A stretch of 64,000 nt of DNA, taken from positions 3,947,001-4,011,000 of the forward strand of contig NC_009767.1 of assembly GCF_000017805.1 (NCBI RefSeq), read 5' to 3'. The DNA is from Roseiflexus castenholzii DSM 13941 (GTDB lineage: Bacteria; Chloroflexota; Chloroflexia; Chloroflexales; Roseiflexaceae). Both the position numbers and the translations under genes were made by a program. How positions within the stretch are numbered: position 1 is the stretch's first letter; the number at the start of each line of letters is the position of its first letter. Below, one piece after another: positions 16,791 to 25,220 of the stretch. The notes beneath the pieces were generated by a model. That model worked only from the letters and a program-made list of their open reading frames with translations, made no database searches and was not told where the DNA came from.

Positions 16791-17834
16791 TCAGGACTTG
16801 CCGGAAGATCGGGTAAGCAGACGATAGCAGAGCATACCAATGGGGAGCATCATCCAGAAGCTGATCAGGCGAAACAGGATCGCAGCCCCTAATGCCGCTT
16901 CGAGCGGCACACCCTGGGCGTGCAGAGCGACGGTCAGCGCAGCTTCGACCGTTCCGCCGCCGCCGGGGAGCAGAGTGAAGACGCTCACGATCAGCGCCAG
17001 ACCATATGCGGCGAACATCGCAGCAAGCGGCGGATCGGCGCCCAGGCTATGGAGAATTGCCAGCAATGCCAGACTATGGCAACAAAAGATCAACAACTGC
17101 AACCCAACCAGCACCACAATCCGGCGTGGCTGTTCGAGGATCAGGCGTCGACTGGCAATAATTTCATCGACCGCCTGTGTCACCTGCGATGCTGTCAATA
17201 CCGGTCCAAACAGGCGATTCACCAGGCGCTTCAGGCGGAGCGCCCACTCCTGAAGCGTAGTGTCTGGGCGTGAGGCAACATAGATCGCACCACTCATCAC
17301 CCCTAGTGCAACTGCCAGTGCGCCATAACTGACCGACGCGCCGCTCAATCCGGTCGTCACCAGCAGATACATCAATCCATACGTAAACGCCACCAGAACG
17401 GCGCCATTCCAACTGAGCAGTTCCATCCCCGCGACCATAGCGACGCTACCGACGGGGAAACCGCGTCGCCGCAGACTGGCGACCAGGAAGGCATAGGCGC
17501 CGACACTTCCGGCAGGAATCGCCTGGTTGATCAGAATCGTCACCATTGCTGCGGCGGTCAACCACCAGAACTGCGCGCGATGCCCCAGAATCGCCAGCAC
17601 CCGGCCATAGATCTGCCCGGCGCACACAAAGCCCATCACGACACCGACAAACGCGAGCAGCAGATACCCCGGACGGACATTGCGCAGCAGAACAAAGGCT
17701 TTGATCACCTCCTCGCGGTTGAGATAGGCGACCGCAACGATAGCTGCCAGCAGAAGCAGCCCGATAATGGCGCCCCAGGGAGTGCGTCGCAGCTGCGCTG
17801 TCTTGGTACTGATATGCCACCTCCGCATGCGCAA
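16791..17834 (-). CDS. Flippase-like membrane protein (LPG synthase TM / UPF0104)
   Basis: A 347-residue integral membrane protein with about eight transmembrane segments. The conserved motifs of PF03706 are visible: INQAIPAGSVGAYAFLVASLRRRGF near residue 102 and LLPGGGGTVEAALTVAL near residue 295. Family members include the membrane half of lysyl-phosphatidylglycerol synthase and AglD-like proteins; a stand-alone copy is often called a flippase-like protein. Its lipid substrate is unknown. It follows the E1 beta gene by 3 bases on the same strand, which suggests co-transcription although a functional link is not obvious. Confidence 0.85.
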   Translation of the reverse strand: MRMRRWHISTKTAQLRRTPWGAIIGLLLLAAIVAVAYLNREEVIKAFVLLRNVRPGYLLLAFVGVVMGFVCAGQIYGRVLAILGHRAQFWWLTAAAMVTILINQAIPAGSVGAYAFLVASLRRRGFPVGSVAMVAGMELLSWNGAVLVAFTYGLMYLLVTTGLSGASVSYGALAVALGVMSGAIYVASRPDTTLQEWALRLKRLVNRLFGPVLTASQVTQAVDEIIASRRLILEQPRRIVVLVGLQLLIFCCHSLALLAILHSLGADPPLAAMFAAYGLALIVSVFTLLPGGGGTVEAALTVALHAQGVPLEAALGAAILFRLISFWMMLPIGMLCYRLLTRSSGKS

Positions 17835-17837
17835 TGG

Positions 17838-18821
17838 TTAGTAGCGTGCCAGGTCGTACATCGCCGCCGCGATTTTTTGCGGATTGAGCATGAAATAGTC
17901 TTCAAGCGGATCGGCGAACGGGGTTGCAAACAGATCGGGGGATGCGAGACGGCGAACCGGTGCATCCAGATACTCAAACGCATGTTCAGCGATGAGCGCG
18001 GCGATCTCCCCGCCGATCCCACCGGTCAGGACATCTTCGTGCACAATCAATGCACGACCCGTCTTTTTGACAGACGACAGGATCGCATCGCGGTCGAGCG
18101 GCGCCAGGGTGCGCAGATCGATGACTTCGACATCGACCCCCTCGGCTTCCAGTTCTTTCGCCGCTGTCAGGGAATGGTGCACCATCAGCCCATAACTGAA
18201 CACACTCATATCGCTGCCGTTGCGCCGCACCACTGCCTTGCCAATCGGCTCACGGTAGAGTCCTTCGGGCACATCGCCGCGCACCGAACGGTAGAGTTGC
18301 TTGTGCTCAAAGAAAATCACCGGATCCGGATCATAGATTGCGGCGATCAGCAACCCTTTGGCGTCGAACGGCGTTGATGGGATGACCACTTTAATGCCTG
18401 GCGTACTGGTAAACAGGCGTTCGACACTCTGTGAATGATAGAGCGCACCATGGATGCCGGCGCCGCACGGCGCCCGCACCACAATCGGGCAACTCCAGTC
18501 GCCGTTCGAGCGATAGCGAAAACGCGCCGCTTCATTGAGAATCTGATCGATCGCCGGGTAAATATAGTCGGCGAACTGAATCTCGGCGACCGGCAGAAGA
18601 CCGTGCAACGATGCACCAATAGCAGCGCCGACAATACCGCACTCGGCAATCGGCATGTCAATCACACGATGTTCGCCAAAACGCGCCAGCAACCCTTCGG
18701 TTGCCAGAAAGACGCCACCCTTGACGGCCACATCCTCGCCGAGAACCATAATCCGATCATCGGCAGCCATAGCATCGTGTAACGCCGACCGGATCGCTTC
18801 GATAAACGTCATGACAGGCAT
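17838..18821 (-). CDS. bkdAB: Branched-chain 2-oxoacid dehydrogenase E1 beta subunit
   Basis: A 327-residue subunit that, with E1 alpha, decarboxylates 2-oxo acids using thiamine diphosphate and passes the acyl group to lipoyl E2. Visible motifs are LGEDVAVKGGVFLATEGL (about 27), VIDMPIAECGIVGAAIGASL (about 53), PVAEIQFADYIYPAIDQI (about 77) and GAGIHGALYHSQSVERLF (about 120). The last favours the branched-chain (2-oxoisovalerate) type over the pyruvate type. The start is the ATG at 18819-18821, 80 bases after the alpha stop. No E2 or E3 gene is nearby. The symbol follows Bacillus usage; a pyruvate- or acetoin-type role is not excluded. Confidence 0.85.
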   Translation of the reverse strand: MPVMTFIEAIRSALHDAMAADDRIMVLGEDVAVKGGVFLATEGLLARFGEHRVIDMPIAECGIVGAAIGASLHGLLPVAEIQFADYIYPAIDQILNEAARFRYRSNGDWSCPIVVRAPCGAGIHGALYHSQSVERLFTSTPGIKVVIPSTPFDAKGLLIAAIYDPDPVIFFEHKQLYRSVRGDVPEGLYREPIGKAVVRRNGSDMSVFSYGLMVHHSLTAAKELEAEGVDVEVIDLRTLAPLDRDAILSSVKKTGRALIVHEDVLTGGIGGEIAALIAEHAFEYLDAPVRRLASPDLFATPFADPLEDYFMLNPQKIAAAMYDLARY

Positions 18822-18901
18822 AGTGTTCGTCGTCTGGTCTCTGAGCCGGTTGACACAACGGTGTGTATGCGTCGTTCCTTATGAACAGGCGTGCCAGCCT
18901 C

Positions 18902-19903
18902 TTATCCATACAGATGATCGGCAATGCTCTCGACGGAAGGATATGGCGCCGCAACCGCAGCATCCGTAGCGGCATCGACTTCGGCGCGCACCTCGCGTCG
19001 CAATGCTTCGATTTCCTCCGACGTGATAATGCCGTGTTCCACAAGATAGTGCTCGAAGCGTTTGATCGGGTCACGCGCGCGCCAGGATTCAACTTCCTCG
19101 GCTGAACGATACTTCCGATCATCGTCAGCACTCGAATGGGGTCGAAACCGATACGTTTTGCACTCGAGCAGCGTTGGTCCGCCGCCATTGCGTGCTCGTT
19201 CCATCGCCTGATGCGCGGCTTCGTACACGGCAAACACATCGTTGCCATCCACAACAACGCCCTGCATACCATACCCTGCCGCCTTCATGGCAACATCGGG
19301 CACCGGCACTTCCCGATGAACCGGCACGGAAATAGAGTACTGATTGTTCTGACAAACGAAGACAACCGGCAGTTGGTGGATACCGGCGATGGTCAACCCC
19401 TCGTGCCAGGCGCCTTCCGCCGTCGCGCCCTCGCCGAACAATCCCATAACAGCGATATCCTGCTCGCCTCTGGCGCGAAACGCCAACCCAAGCCCGGCGG
19501 CATGCACCAGATGACTTCCCACCGAACTCGAACCGCTCACGATACGAAGACGGCGGCTGCTGTAGTGCCCGAACATCTGCCGTCCACCGCTGGATGGATC
19601 ATCACGCCGCGCCATAGCGTGCAGCAAAACATCGAGTACCGACTGCCCGAGCGCCATCACCAGCGTCATATCGCGGTAGTACGGGATCACATAATCGTGT
19701 CCCACACGAATCGCCCACGCGCATCCAAGTTGCGTCGCCTCGTGACCTGCGGCGGTCACCACAAAGTGCGCCCGCCCCTGACGATTCAGCAGCCAGAGCC
19801 GATCATCTGTCTCACGCGACGCGATCATGGTGCGCAGACCGGCGATCAGCCGCTGGCGACTCAGACCCAAACGAACATGGGGAGGAGTATCGTTCGCTTC
19901 CAT
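18902..19903 (-). CDS. bkdAA: Branched-chain 2-oxoacid dehydrogenase E1 alpha subunit
   Basis: A 333-residue thiamine-diphosphate enzyme subunit. The TPP motif appears as MGLFGEGATAEGAWHEGL (about 150-167), slightly unusual because GDG is GEG, ending in QNNQYSISVPV. AAGHEATQLGCAWAI near residue 53 is the usual substrate-channel region. The region FRPHSSADDDRKYRSAEEV near residue 263 matches the phospho-loop of branched-chain enzymes. It is the first gene of the E1 pair and is followed by E1 beta and then a flippase-like membrane protein. The pathway is degradation of valine, leucine and isoleucine, or supply of branched fatty acid primers. Confidence 0.86.
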   Translation of the reverse strand: MEANDTPPHVRLGLSRQRLIAGLRTMIASRETDDRLWLLNRQGRAHFVVTAAGHEATQLGCAWAIRVGHDYVIPYYRDMTLVMALGQSVLDVLLHAMARRDDPSSGGRQMFGHYSSRRLRIVSGSSSVGSHLVHAAGLGLAFRARGEQDIAVMGLFGEGATAEGAWHEGLTIAGIHQLPVVFVCQNNQYSISVPVHREVPVPDVAMKAAGYGMQGVVVDGNDVFAVYEAAHQAMERARNGGGPTLLECKTYRFRPHSSADDDRKYRSAEEVESWRARDPIKRFEHYLVEHGIITSEEIEALRREVRAEVDAATDAAVAAPYPSVESIADHLYG

Positions 19904-19936
19904 ACCTCTGCCACCACAATCTATACTCCAACAACA

Positions 19937-21571
19937 TCAGGCAAGCGGCACCCGCAATTCGACCGTCGTACCTTCGCCTTCCGCCGAGCGGATGCGGCAC
20001 TCACCGCCGATCAGGCGCGCGCGCTCGCGCATATTCAGCAAACCCAACGAACCGCGAGTATTGTAACTCGATTCAACGGCAGCAAGGTTGAATCCGCGTC
20101 CGCGATCCCGCACACTGGCAACCAGTTGCCCTTCTTCCAGGTACAGGTAAATCACCACTTCGTCGGTGCGCGCATGTTTGCGTGCATTATTGACTGCTTC
20201 CTGAATAATAATGAAAATGGCGCCCTCCACTTCGACCGGCAATCGTGGAATGCTGGAAGGCGCCTCGAGGCGCAGTTTCATGACACCGGCAGGATCACGG
20301 AAGCGGGCCACATATTGCTGCAACGTCGATAGCAATCCTTGCGTTTCCAGCCCGAGCGGTCGCAGTTCAAAGAGGAGCGTGCGAATATCGTAGGCGGTTT
20401 TTTGCACCAGTTCGGCGAGAACTTCCAATTCACCTTCGACTCGTTCCGGCATGGCACGCAGCAATTTCTTGATGAACTCGATATTCATCGCAATCGCTGC
20501 AATACTCTGGGTCGGACCATCGTGCAGGTCGCGCGCAATCGCCGCGCGTACCTCCGCTTCCTTGGCGAGCAACCGGTCACGTTCCTCTTTCAGACTGCGC
20601 ACCAGGCGCGCATTCTCGACGGCAATCGCCGCCTGCGTCGCCAGCGTCGTCAGAAGGCGCAGGTCCTGGTCGTCGAAAGGCGTCCCATCACGTTTGTTGA
20701 GCACCTGCATTACGCCGACGACACGATCGCCGATACGCATCGGCGCACAGAGGATCTGGCGCGTCTCAAAATCGACATCACGCGCAACTCCATCGAACCA
20801 GCGTGGGTCTTGTTCGACATCATTGACAATCTGGCCAATCCCATTGGTGGCCACCCAACCGGCAATGCCGCGATCAAGCGGGATGCGAAACTCGCGCTGC
20901 TCACCGGTATGCGGATCGGGCAGTTCCAGGATCAGTTCACGGGTGTGCTCATCGAGCAGCATGATCGAGCAACGCTCAGCGCCCATCGCCTGAGGAACCT
21001 GGTTGCGAATATCGTTCAGCAGACTGGAGAGATCGAGATTGCTCGCCAGCGCCTGCCCCACCTGATAGAGCAGATGAAGTTCGCGCAGGTCCTGCTCGGC
21101 GCGTCGCAGGCGTGCCAGTTTGTCGGCTTCTCCGCCAATGGCGCGCACCAGCAGCATGGCAAGGTCCTCATCGGGCGCGGGAGACGGGCGCTCCGTTTCG
21201 GCATCGAGCACGACCAGATGGAGCAAACCCACGGTCTGTGAACTGGTCGATAGTGGAAGTTCGAGCAATTTGCGTTCGTCGTCGAGCGTGTAGTAGCCGA
21301 TGGTTGGTTCACGCCCTTCTTCGCGGCGGGCGAATGTTTCGCGCGCCTCGGCGATCAGTGCGCCAGCCTCGCTGTCGATCACCCCATGATGCAGGCGAAT
21401 GACCTCGCCATGGGGCGCATGGTAGAGCAATGCACCTCCCTGCGCGGGCCAGAAGGCGACCAATCGCTCCAGCGACGCTTGAAGCAATTCATGCACATCC
21501 TGGTGGCCCCCAGCCGAAATAAGTTGACTCAGGGTTTGCAACTGACGCTGATCGACGAGCAGTGGCGCCAT
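19937..21571 (-). CDS. GAF domain sensor histidine kinase, NarL/LiaS type
   Basis: A 544-residue soluble kinase. The N-terminal 160 residues hold a GAF-like region (LLVDQRQLQTLSQL onward) and a complete GAF domain follows (about 175-330; MGAERCSIMLLD to QAAIAVENARLV). A short coiled coil leads to the HisKA_3 phosphoacceptor region with IARDLHDGPTQSIAAIAMN (His near residue 358) and an HATPase_c domain (VIIQEAVNNARKHA, VRDRGRGF, GLLNMRERARLIGG). No membrane segment is present. The ATG at 21569-21571 has GAGG six bases upstream. No partner regulator is adjacent. A TTGACA promoter and a palindrome lie just upstream. Confidence 0.92.
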   Translation of the reverse strand: MAPLLVDQRQLQTLSQLISAGGHQDVHELLQASLERLVAFWPAQGGALLYHAPHGEVIRLHHGVIDSEAGALIAEARETFARREEGREPTIGYYTLDDERKLLELPLSTSSQTVGLLHLVVLDAETERPSPAPDEDLAMLLVRAIGGEADKLARLRRAEQDLRELHLLYQVGQALASNLDLSSLLNDIRNQVPQAMGAERCSIMLLDEHTRELILELPDPHTGEQREFRIPLDRGIAGWVATNGIGQIVNDVEQDPRWFDGVARDVDFETRQILCAPMRIGDRVVGVMQVLNKRDGTPFDDQDLRLLTTLATQAAIAVENARLVRSLKEERDRLLAKEAEVRAAIARDLHDGPTQSIAAIAMNIEFIKKLLRAMPERVEGELEVLAELVQKTAYDIRTLLFELRPLGLETQGLLSTLQQYVARFRDPAGVMKLRLEAPSSIPRLPVEVEGAIFIIIQEAVNNARKHARTDEVVIYLYLEEGQLVASVRDRGRGFNLAAVESSYNTRGSLGLLNMRERARLIGGECRIRSAEGEGTTVELRVPLA

Positions 21572-21601
21572 GGCGGACCTCGCAACTGTAGCATTGTGCG
21601 T

Positions 21602-21630
21602 ACTGTACGGCATTGCACGTCCTCTGTCAA
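21602..21630 (-). promoter_or_regulatory. Sigma-70 type promoter of the histidine kinase gene
   Basis: On the minus strand TTGACA (complement of 21625-21630) and TACAGT (complement of 21602-21607) are separated by exactly 17 bases. The expected transcript start is about 24 bases before the chosen ATG at 21571, which supports that start. Confidence 0.65.
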
Positions 21631-21646
21631 TGCAACGCCAGCCTGA

Positions 21647-21662
21647 TATGATATATATCATA
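21647..21662. promoter_or_regulatory. 16-bp perfect palindrome, putative operator
   Basis: TATGATATATATCATA is a perfect palindrome in otherwise GC-rich DNA. It lies 16 bases upstream of the TTGACA box of the histidine kinase gene, roughly -52 to -67, a position usual for an activator site. On the other side it is about 250 bases before the monooxygenase start. The binding protein is unknown. Confidence 0.5.
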
Positions 21663-21909
21663 CATCACACCGGAAAGGTATGGCGAGATACGATGTGGCT
21701 GATGTCGGGTGCGCTCGGGTATTCGGTCCGACCTTAAACGTCCCGGGGTGAAGGGGCGCGCCCGCACCCTTTGTCCCATCAGCCCGACGGTTCAGCGTCT
21801 GGCGACGCTCTTCATGGTATACTTCAAACATCTCGACATTTTCCGCTGCCCCGATACCGACGGACTATTCCACGATGTTATCGTTTCCGCAATGATCCCG
21901 GGTGATACT

Positions 21910-23412
21910 ATGTCAATTCAGTCCTCTCCTCATACCGATGTCCTGATCGTCGGCGCCGGACTTTCCGGCATTTGCGCCGCGTACTACGTGCAAACACGCT
22001 GTCCGACCCGAAGCTACGCCATTCTGGAAAGCCGCGATACGATGGGAGGCACATGGGACCTCTTTCGCTATCCGGGCGTCCGTTCGGACTCAGACATGCA
22101 TACGCTGGGATATAGTTTTCGCCCGTGGCGCGGGTTAAAATCAATGGCGGACGGTCCATCGATCCTGCGGTATATCGAAGAAACAGCACAAGAGTACGGC
22201 ATCGACCACCGGATTCGCTTCGGCTATCGTGTCCAGCGCGCTGCGTGGTCATCCGCTGAGGCACGCTGGAGCGTGGACGCAATTCGGATGTCGGATGGCG
22301 CACCGGCACGGTTCACCTGCTCCTTTCTCTTTATGTGCACGGGTTACTACGACTATGCCCAGGGATACACCCCCGATTGGCCCGATCTCGATCTTTTCCG
22401 TGGACTCGTTATTCACCCGCAACGGTGGCCCACCGATCTTGACTATGCCGGCAAGCGAATTATTGTCATCGGCAGCGGCGCTACGGCCGTAACGCTGGCG
22501 CCAGCGCTGGCGGAGCGCGCAGCGCACGTGACCATCCTTCAGCGCTCACCAACCTATGTGGTCGCACTGCCCGCCGAAGACCCGGTTATGCGTCGGTTCT
22601 ACCAAAAGTTGCCGCCTCGCATCGCCTATCGCCTGTCGCGCTGGTGGTCCATCGGGGTTGGGATGTATTTCTATACCCTGGCGCGCCGCCTGCCCGACGC
22701 CACTCGACGCAACATCCTCACGCAGATACGGGCGCATCTTGGTCCTGATTTCGATGTCGAGACCCATTTCAATCCACATTACAACCCCTGGGATCAGCGG
22801 CTCTGTGTCGCACCCGACGGTGACCTGTTCCGGGCGATCAAATCTGGCAGGATAGCCATGGTCACCGATCAGATCGAGCGTTTTACCGAAACCGGTATTC
22901 GGCTCGCCTCCGGGACAGAACTTAACGCTGATATTATCGTGACCGCCACCGGTCTGGTGCTGAAGCCGATGGGGGGTGCGCAGATCGTTGTTGACGGCAT
23001 ACCCGTCGATCCAGGGAAAACGCTCACCTATCGGGGCGCCATGTTCAGCGATGTGCCCAATCTGGCGCTGGCGTTTGGCTACACCAATGCGTCGTGGACT
23101 CTGAAGTGCGAATTGATAGCACAGTATGTCTGCCGTCTGCTGAATTATATGGAGAAACACGGCTACGCGCGATGCACACCGCGACGTCCGAATACGCTCC
23201 TCTCCATACAACCGGCAGTGACGCTCACCTCCGGTTACATTCAGCGCGCCCTCGACGTCATCCCGCGTCAGGGCGAACGCGATCCCTGGAAGGCGCATCA
23301 GAACTATCTGCGCGATCTCTTGAGTCTGCGATTCGGTCGCCTGAATGACGGTTCGATGGAATTCGCTCGATTGGGACAACTCCAGGCGCACGCGGTTCGG
23401 GGAGTACGATAG
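21910..23412 (+). CDS. Flavin monooxygenase, Baeyer-Villiger type
   Basis: A 500-residue flavoprotein that uses NADPH and oxygen, typically turning ketones to esters or lactones. It has the FAD Rossmann motif VLIVGAGLSGICAA (residues 11-24), a second nucleotide motif IIVIGSGATAVTLAPAL (about 183) and the Baeyer-Villiger fingerprint F-x-G-x-x-x-H-x-x-x-W as FRGLVIHPQRWP (about 160). The ATG at 21910 gives a standard N-terminus; the frame is open for 201 bases upstream but lacks homology. The next gene, an SDR, starts on the last base of its stop codon, so the two are co-translated and may act in one pathway. Confidence 0.88.
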   Translation: MSIQSSPHTDVLIVGAGLSGICAAYYVQTRCPTRSYAILESRDTMGGTWDLFRYPGVRSDSDMHTLGYSFRPWRGLKSMADGPSILRYIEETAQEYGIDHRIRFGYRVQRAAWSSAEARWSVDAIRMSDGAPARFTCSFLFMCTGYYDYAQGYTPDWPDLDLFRGLVIHPQRWPTDLDYAGKRIIVIGSGATAVTLAPALAERAAHVTILQRSPTYVVALPAEDPVMRRFYQKLPPRIAYRLSRWWSIGVGMYFYTLARRLPDATRRNILTQIRAHLGPDFDVETHFNPHYNPWDQRLCVAPDGDLFRAIKSGRIAMVTDQIERFTETGIRLASGTELNADIIVTATGLVLKPMGGAQIVVDGIPVDPGKTLTYRGAMFSDVPNLALAFGYTNASWTLKCELIAQYVCRLLNYMEKHGYARCTPRRPNTLLSIQPAVTLTSGYIQRALDVIPRQGERDPWKAHQNYLRDLLSLRFGRLNDGSMEFARLGQLQAHAVRGVR

Positions 23413-24233
23413 TGGCGCGTCGCATGCAGCTGGCAAACCGGACAGCAGTGGTCACCGGCGCAGCAAGCGGCATTGGCAGAGCGATTGCCCTATCGCTGGC
23501 GCGTCGCTGCTGCCACCTTGCGCTGGCGGACATCGACGAAGCGGGGATGGCGCACACAGCGGCGTTGATCGCGCCCCACCACGTGCGTGTCAGTTGCCAT
23601 TGCCTCGATGTGTCCGATGCCATTGCGGTCGCTGCGCTGCCAGAGGCGGTGCGTTGCGCGCACGGCGGCGTGGATCTGTTGTTCAATAACGCAGGTGTAG
23701 CGATGTGGGGCAATTTCGATCAGGTCAGCGATGCCGACTTTGAGTGGTTGTTCGCCATTAACTTCCACGGTCTCGTGCATATGACGCGCGCATTTCTGCC
23801 GCTGCTGAAAGCAAGCGACGATGCGCGCCTGGTGAACATTTCGAGCGTTTTCGGGCTTGTCGCGCCTTCAGGTCAGGCGGCATACGCCGCCAGCAAATTC
23901 GCAGTGCGCGGGTTCTCCGAGGCGCTCCGACACGAACTCGAGCATACGTCGGTCGGAGTGACAGTCGTCTTTCCTGGCGGCGTGGCAACTGCTATTTCCG
24001 AGCGTGCGCGCCAACCGGCAGCAATGTCGCGCGCGGAGGTCGAACAGGGGCTGGCGCGATCACGCCGATTGCTGACTCTGCCGCCGGAAGTCGCCGGCGA
24101 AACCATTGTCAGAAGCGTCGAGCAGCGCAAAGCGCGGGTACTGATCGGACGCGACGCACGCCTGATCGACCTGCTTGTGCGCCTGGCGCCCGTCTCGTAC
24201 TGGAGCATTATGCGGCGTGTGATGGGGCGCTGA
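23412..24233 (+). CDS. Short-chain dehydrogenase/reductase
   Basis: A 273-residue NAD(P)-dependent oxidoreductase. The cofactor motif is VTGAASGIGRAIAL (about 14), the NAG motif is FNNAGVAMWG (about 93), and the catalytic Ser and Tyr-x-x-x-Lys are in NISSVFGLVAPSGQAAYAASK (about 143-160). The GTG at 23412 has GGGGAG seven bases upstream; an ATG at 23424 is the alternative. It overlaps the monooxygenase by one base. In relatives such SDRs often sit beside this type of monooxygenase, which suggests oxidation of an alcohol to the ketone that the partner then uses. Confidence 0.88.
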   Translation: MARRMQLANRTAVVTGAASGIGRAIALSLARRCCHLALADIDEAGMAHTAALIAPHHVRVSCHCLDVSDAIAVAALPEAVRCAHGGVDLLFNNAGVAMWGNFDQVSDADFEWLFAINFHGLVHMTRAFLPLLKASDDARLVNISSVFGLVAPSGQAAYAASKFAVRGFSEALRHELEHTSVGVTVVFPGGVATAISERARQPAAMSRAEVEQGLARSRRLLTLPPEVAGETIVRSVEQRKARVLIGRDARLIDLLVRLAPVSYWSIMRRVMGR

Positions 24234-24319
24234 CGCCGAATCAACAACGATATGGCGTAGTGAGCATGGCGCCAGAAACACCCTGCCGCAGCAGGTTAGC
24301 GATTCTTAACACACGTTGC

Positions 24320-24348
24320 TTGCACTGCTGCTGTCTACGTAGTACAAT
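24320..24348 (+). promoter_or_regulatory. Strong promoter of the hpf leader
   Basis: TTGCAC (24320-24325) and TACAAT (24343-24348) are separated by exactly 17 bases. Each hexamer differs from the sigma-70 consensus at one or two positions. The predicted transcript would start near 24355 and carry about 270 bases of leader before the hpf ATG. Confidence 0.7.
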
Positions 24349-24427
24349 AAAGCAACGGTACGCAATTGCATGTCCTTGATGTATCCGCCTCTGCTCATGA
24401 TTTCGTAGCCTGGAAAGGACGACAAAC

Positions 24428-24493
24428 GTGGTTCAGACCGTTTGCGGCCCGCACGGTTACGGAGACGCGAATACCGCTGTTGTTGTTCGTTGA
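24428..24493 (+). CDS. Putative leader peptide, 21 residues
   Basis: A small frame GTG...TGA coding for MVQTVCGPHGYGDANTAVVV plus Arg. AAAGGA sits eight bases before the GTG. The stop is 10 bases before the left arm of the terminator hairpin, the layout expected of an attenuation leader. No run of one amino acid points to a specific charged tRNA, and it could be chance. It is reported because of its position and ribosome site only. Confidence 0.3.
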   Translation: MVQTVCGPHGYGDANTAVVVR

Positions 24494-24503
24494 TGACAAA
24501 CAA

Positions 24504-24540
24504 AGCCCTCATCCGCCTGGCTGGCGGTTGGGGGCTTTTT
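24504..24540 (+). terminator. Intrinsic terminator inside the hpf leader
   Basis: AGCCCTCATCCGCC (24504-24517) pairs with GGCGGTTGGGGGCT (24523-24536) around a 5-base loop, with one wobble and one mismatch. A run of five T follows (24536-24540). It lies 84 bases before the hpf ATG and after a strong promoter, so it can act as an attenuator rather than only ending the upstream SDR unit. Confidence 0.7.
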
Positions 24541-24623
24541 GCATTCCTTCGCAGCGTCGTTGCTGCACATTGACCGTCGTCGTCCACCCGCCGGGTGTGC
24601 GGGCAGTGATGCAGGAGGCCTGT

Positions 24624-25205
24624 ATGAACCTGATCGTGAACAGTCGCAATGGCAAACTCTCGGATCGTCAGCGTCAGCACATCGAGCAAAAACTTTCACG
24701 CCTCGACCGTTACCTTGATCGGATCGACAAAGTGACGGTCGAGCATATGGAAGAAATGCGACGCAACGAGGGGAATGTCCATCGCGTGCAGGTGACGGTT
24801 GTCGGCGATCATGGTGTGTTGGTGCGCGCCGAGCGGCGCGCGCCGGAGTTGTATGCGGCGATTGACGAAGTGTACGACACGCTCCAGCGTCAGATCGAGC
24901 GTTATAAGGATAAGCACTGGCGGCGCGGCAGGCTTCGCCGTCAGGGAGGGCAGATTGTCGAGGCGCTGCCTGAAATGAACGCCGCAGCGCCTGCCCCAAT
25001 CGACGAGGAAGAGCAGCGACCGCGTATCGTCCGCACGAAGGAATTCCAGGTCAAGCCGATGTACAGCGATGAAGCGGTCGAGCAGATGGAACTCCTCGGA
25101 CACAGTTTCTTCATCTTCCAGGATGCTGATACCGGGAAACTGAATGTGCTCTACCGCCGCCAGGACGGGAACTATGGCTTGATCGTGCCAGAAGTGACTG
25201 ACTGA
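24624..25205 (+). CDS. hpf: Ribosome hibernation promoting factor, long form
   Basis: A 193-residue protein that binds the 30S decoding region and, in its long form, joins 70S ribosomes into inactive 100S dimers in stationary phase or stress. The N-terminal domain (about 1-100, MNLIVNSRNGKLSDRQRQHIEQKL to DTLQRQIERYKDKH) is the S30EA/RaiA fold. After an acidic linker the C-terminal dimerisation domain (about 137-193) carries RTKEFQVKPMYSDEAVEQMELLGHSFFIF, diagnostic for long HPF. The ATG at 24624 has a perfect AGGAGG five bases upstream. An unusual leader precedes it. Confidence 0.96.
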   Translation: MNLIVNSRNGKLSDRQRQHIEQKLSRLDRYLDRIDKVTVEHMEEMRRNEGNVHRVQVTVVGDHGVLVRAERRAPELYAAIDEVYDTLQRQIERYKDKHWRRGRLRRQGGQIVEALPEMNAAAPAPIDEEEQRPRIVRTKEFQVKPMYSDEAVEQMELLGHSFFIFQDADTGKLNVLYRRQDGNYGLIVPEVTD

Positions 25206-25220
25206 TGACGGTCATCATAC

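Noticed and set aside
17838..19903. Complete 2-oxoacid dehydrogenase operon
   Set aside because: Only E1 alpha and beta are present; the neighbours are a membrane protein and a histidine kinase, not E2 or E3.
24504..24540. A known riboswitch or T-box in the hpf leader
   Set aside because: I could not match any conserved riboswitch core or T-box sequence. Only the promoter, small frame and terminator hairpin are supported.
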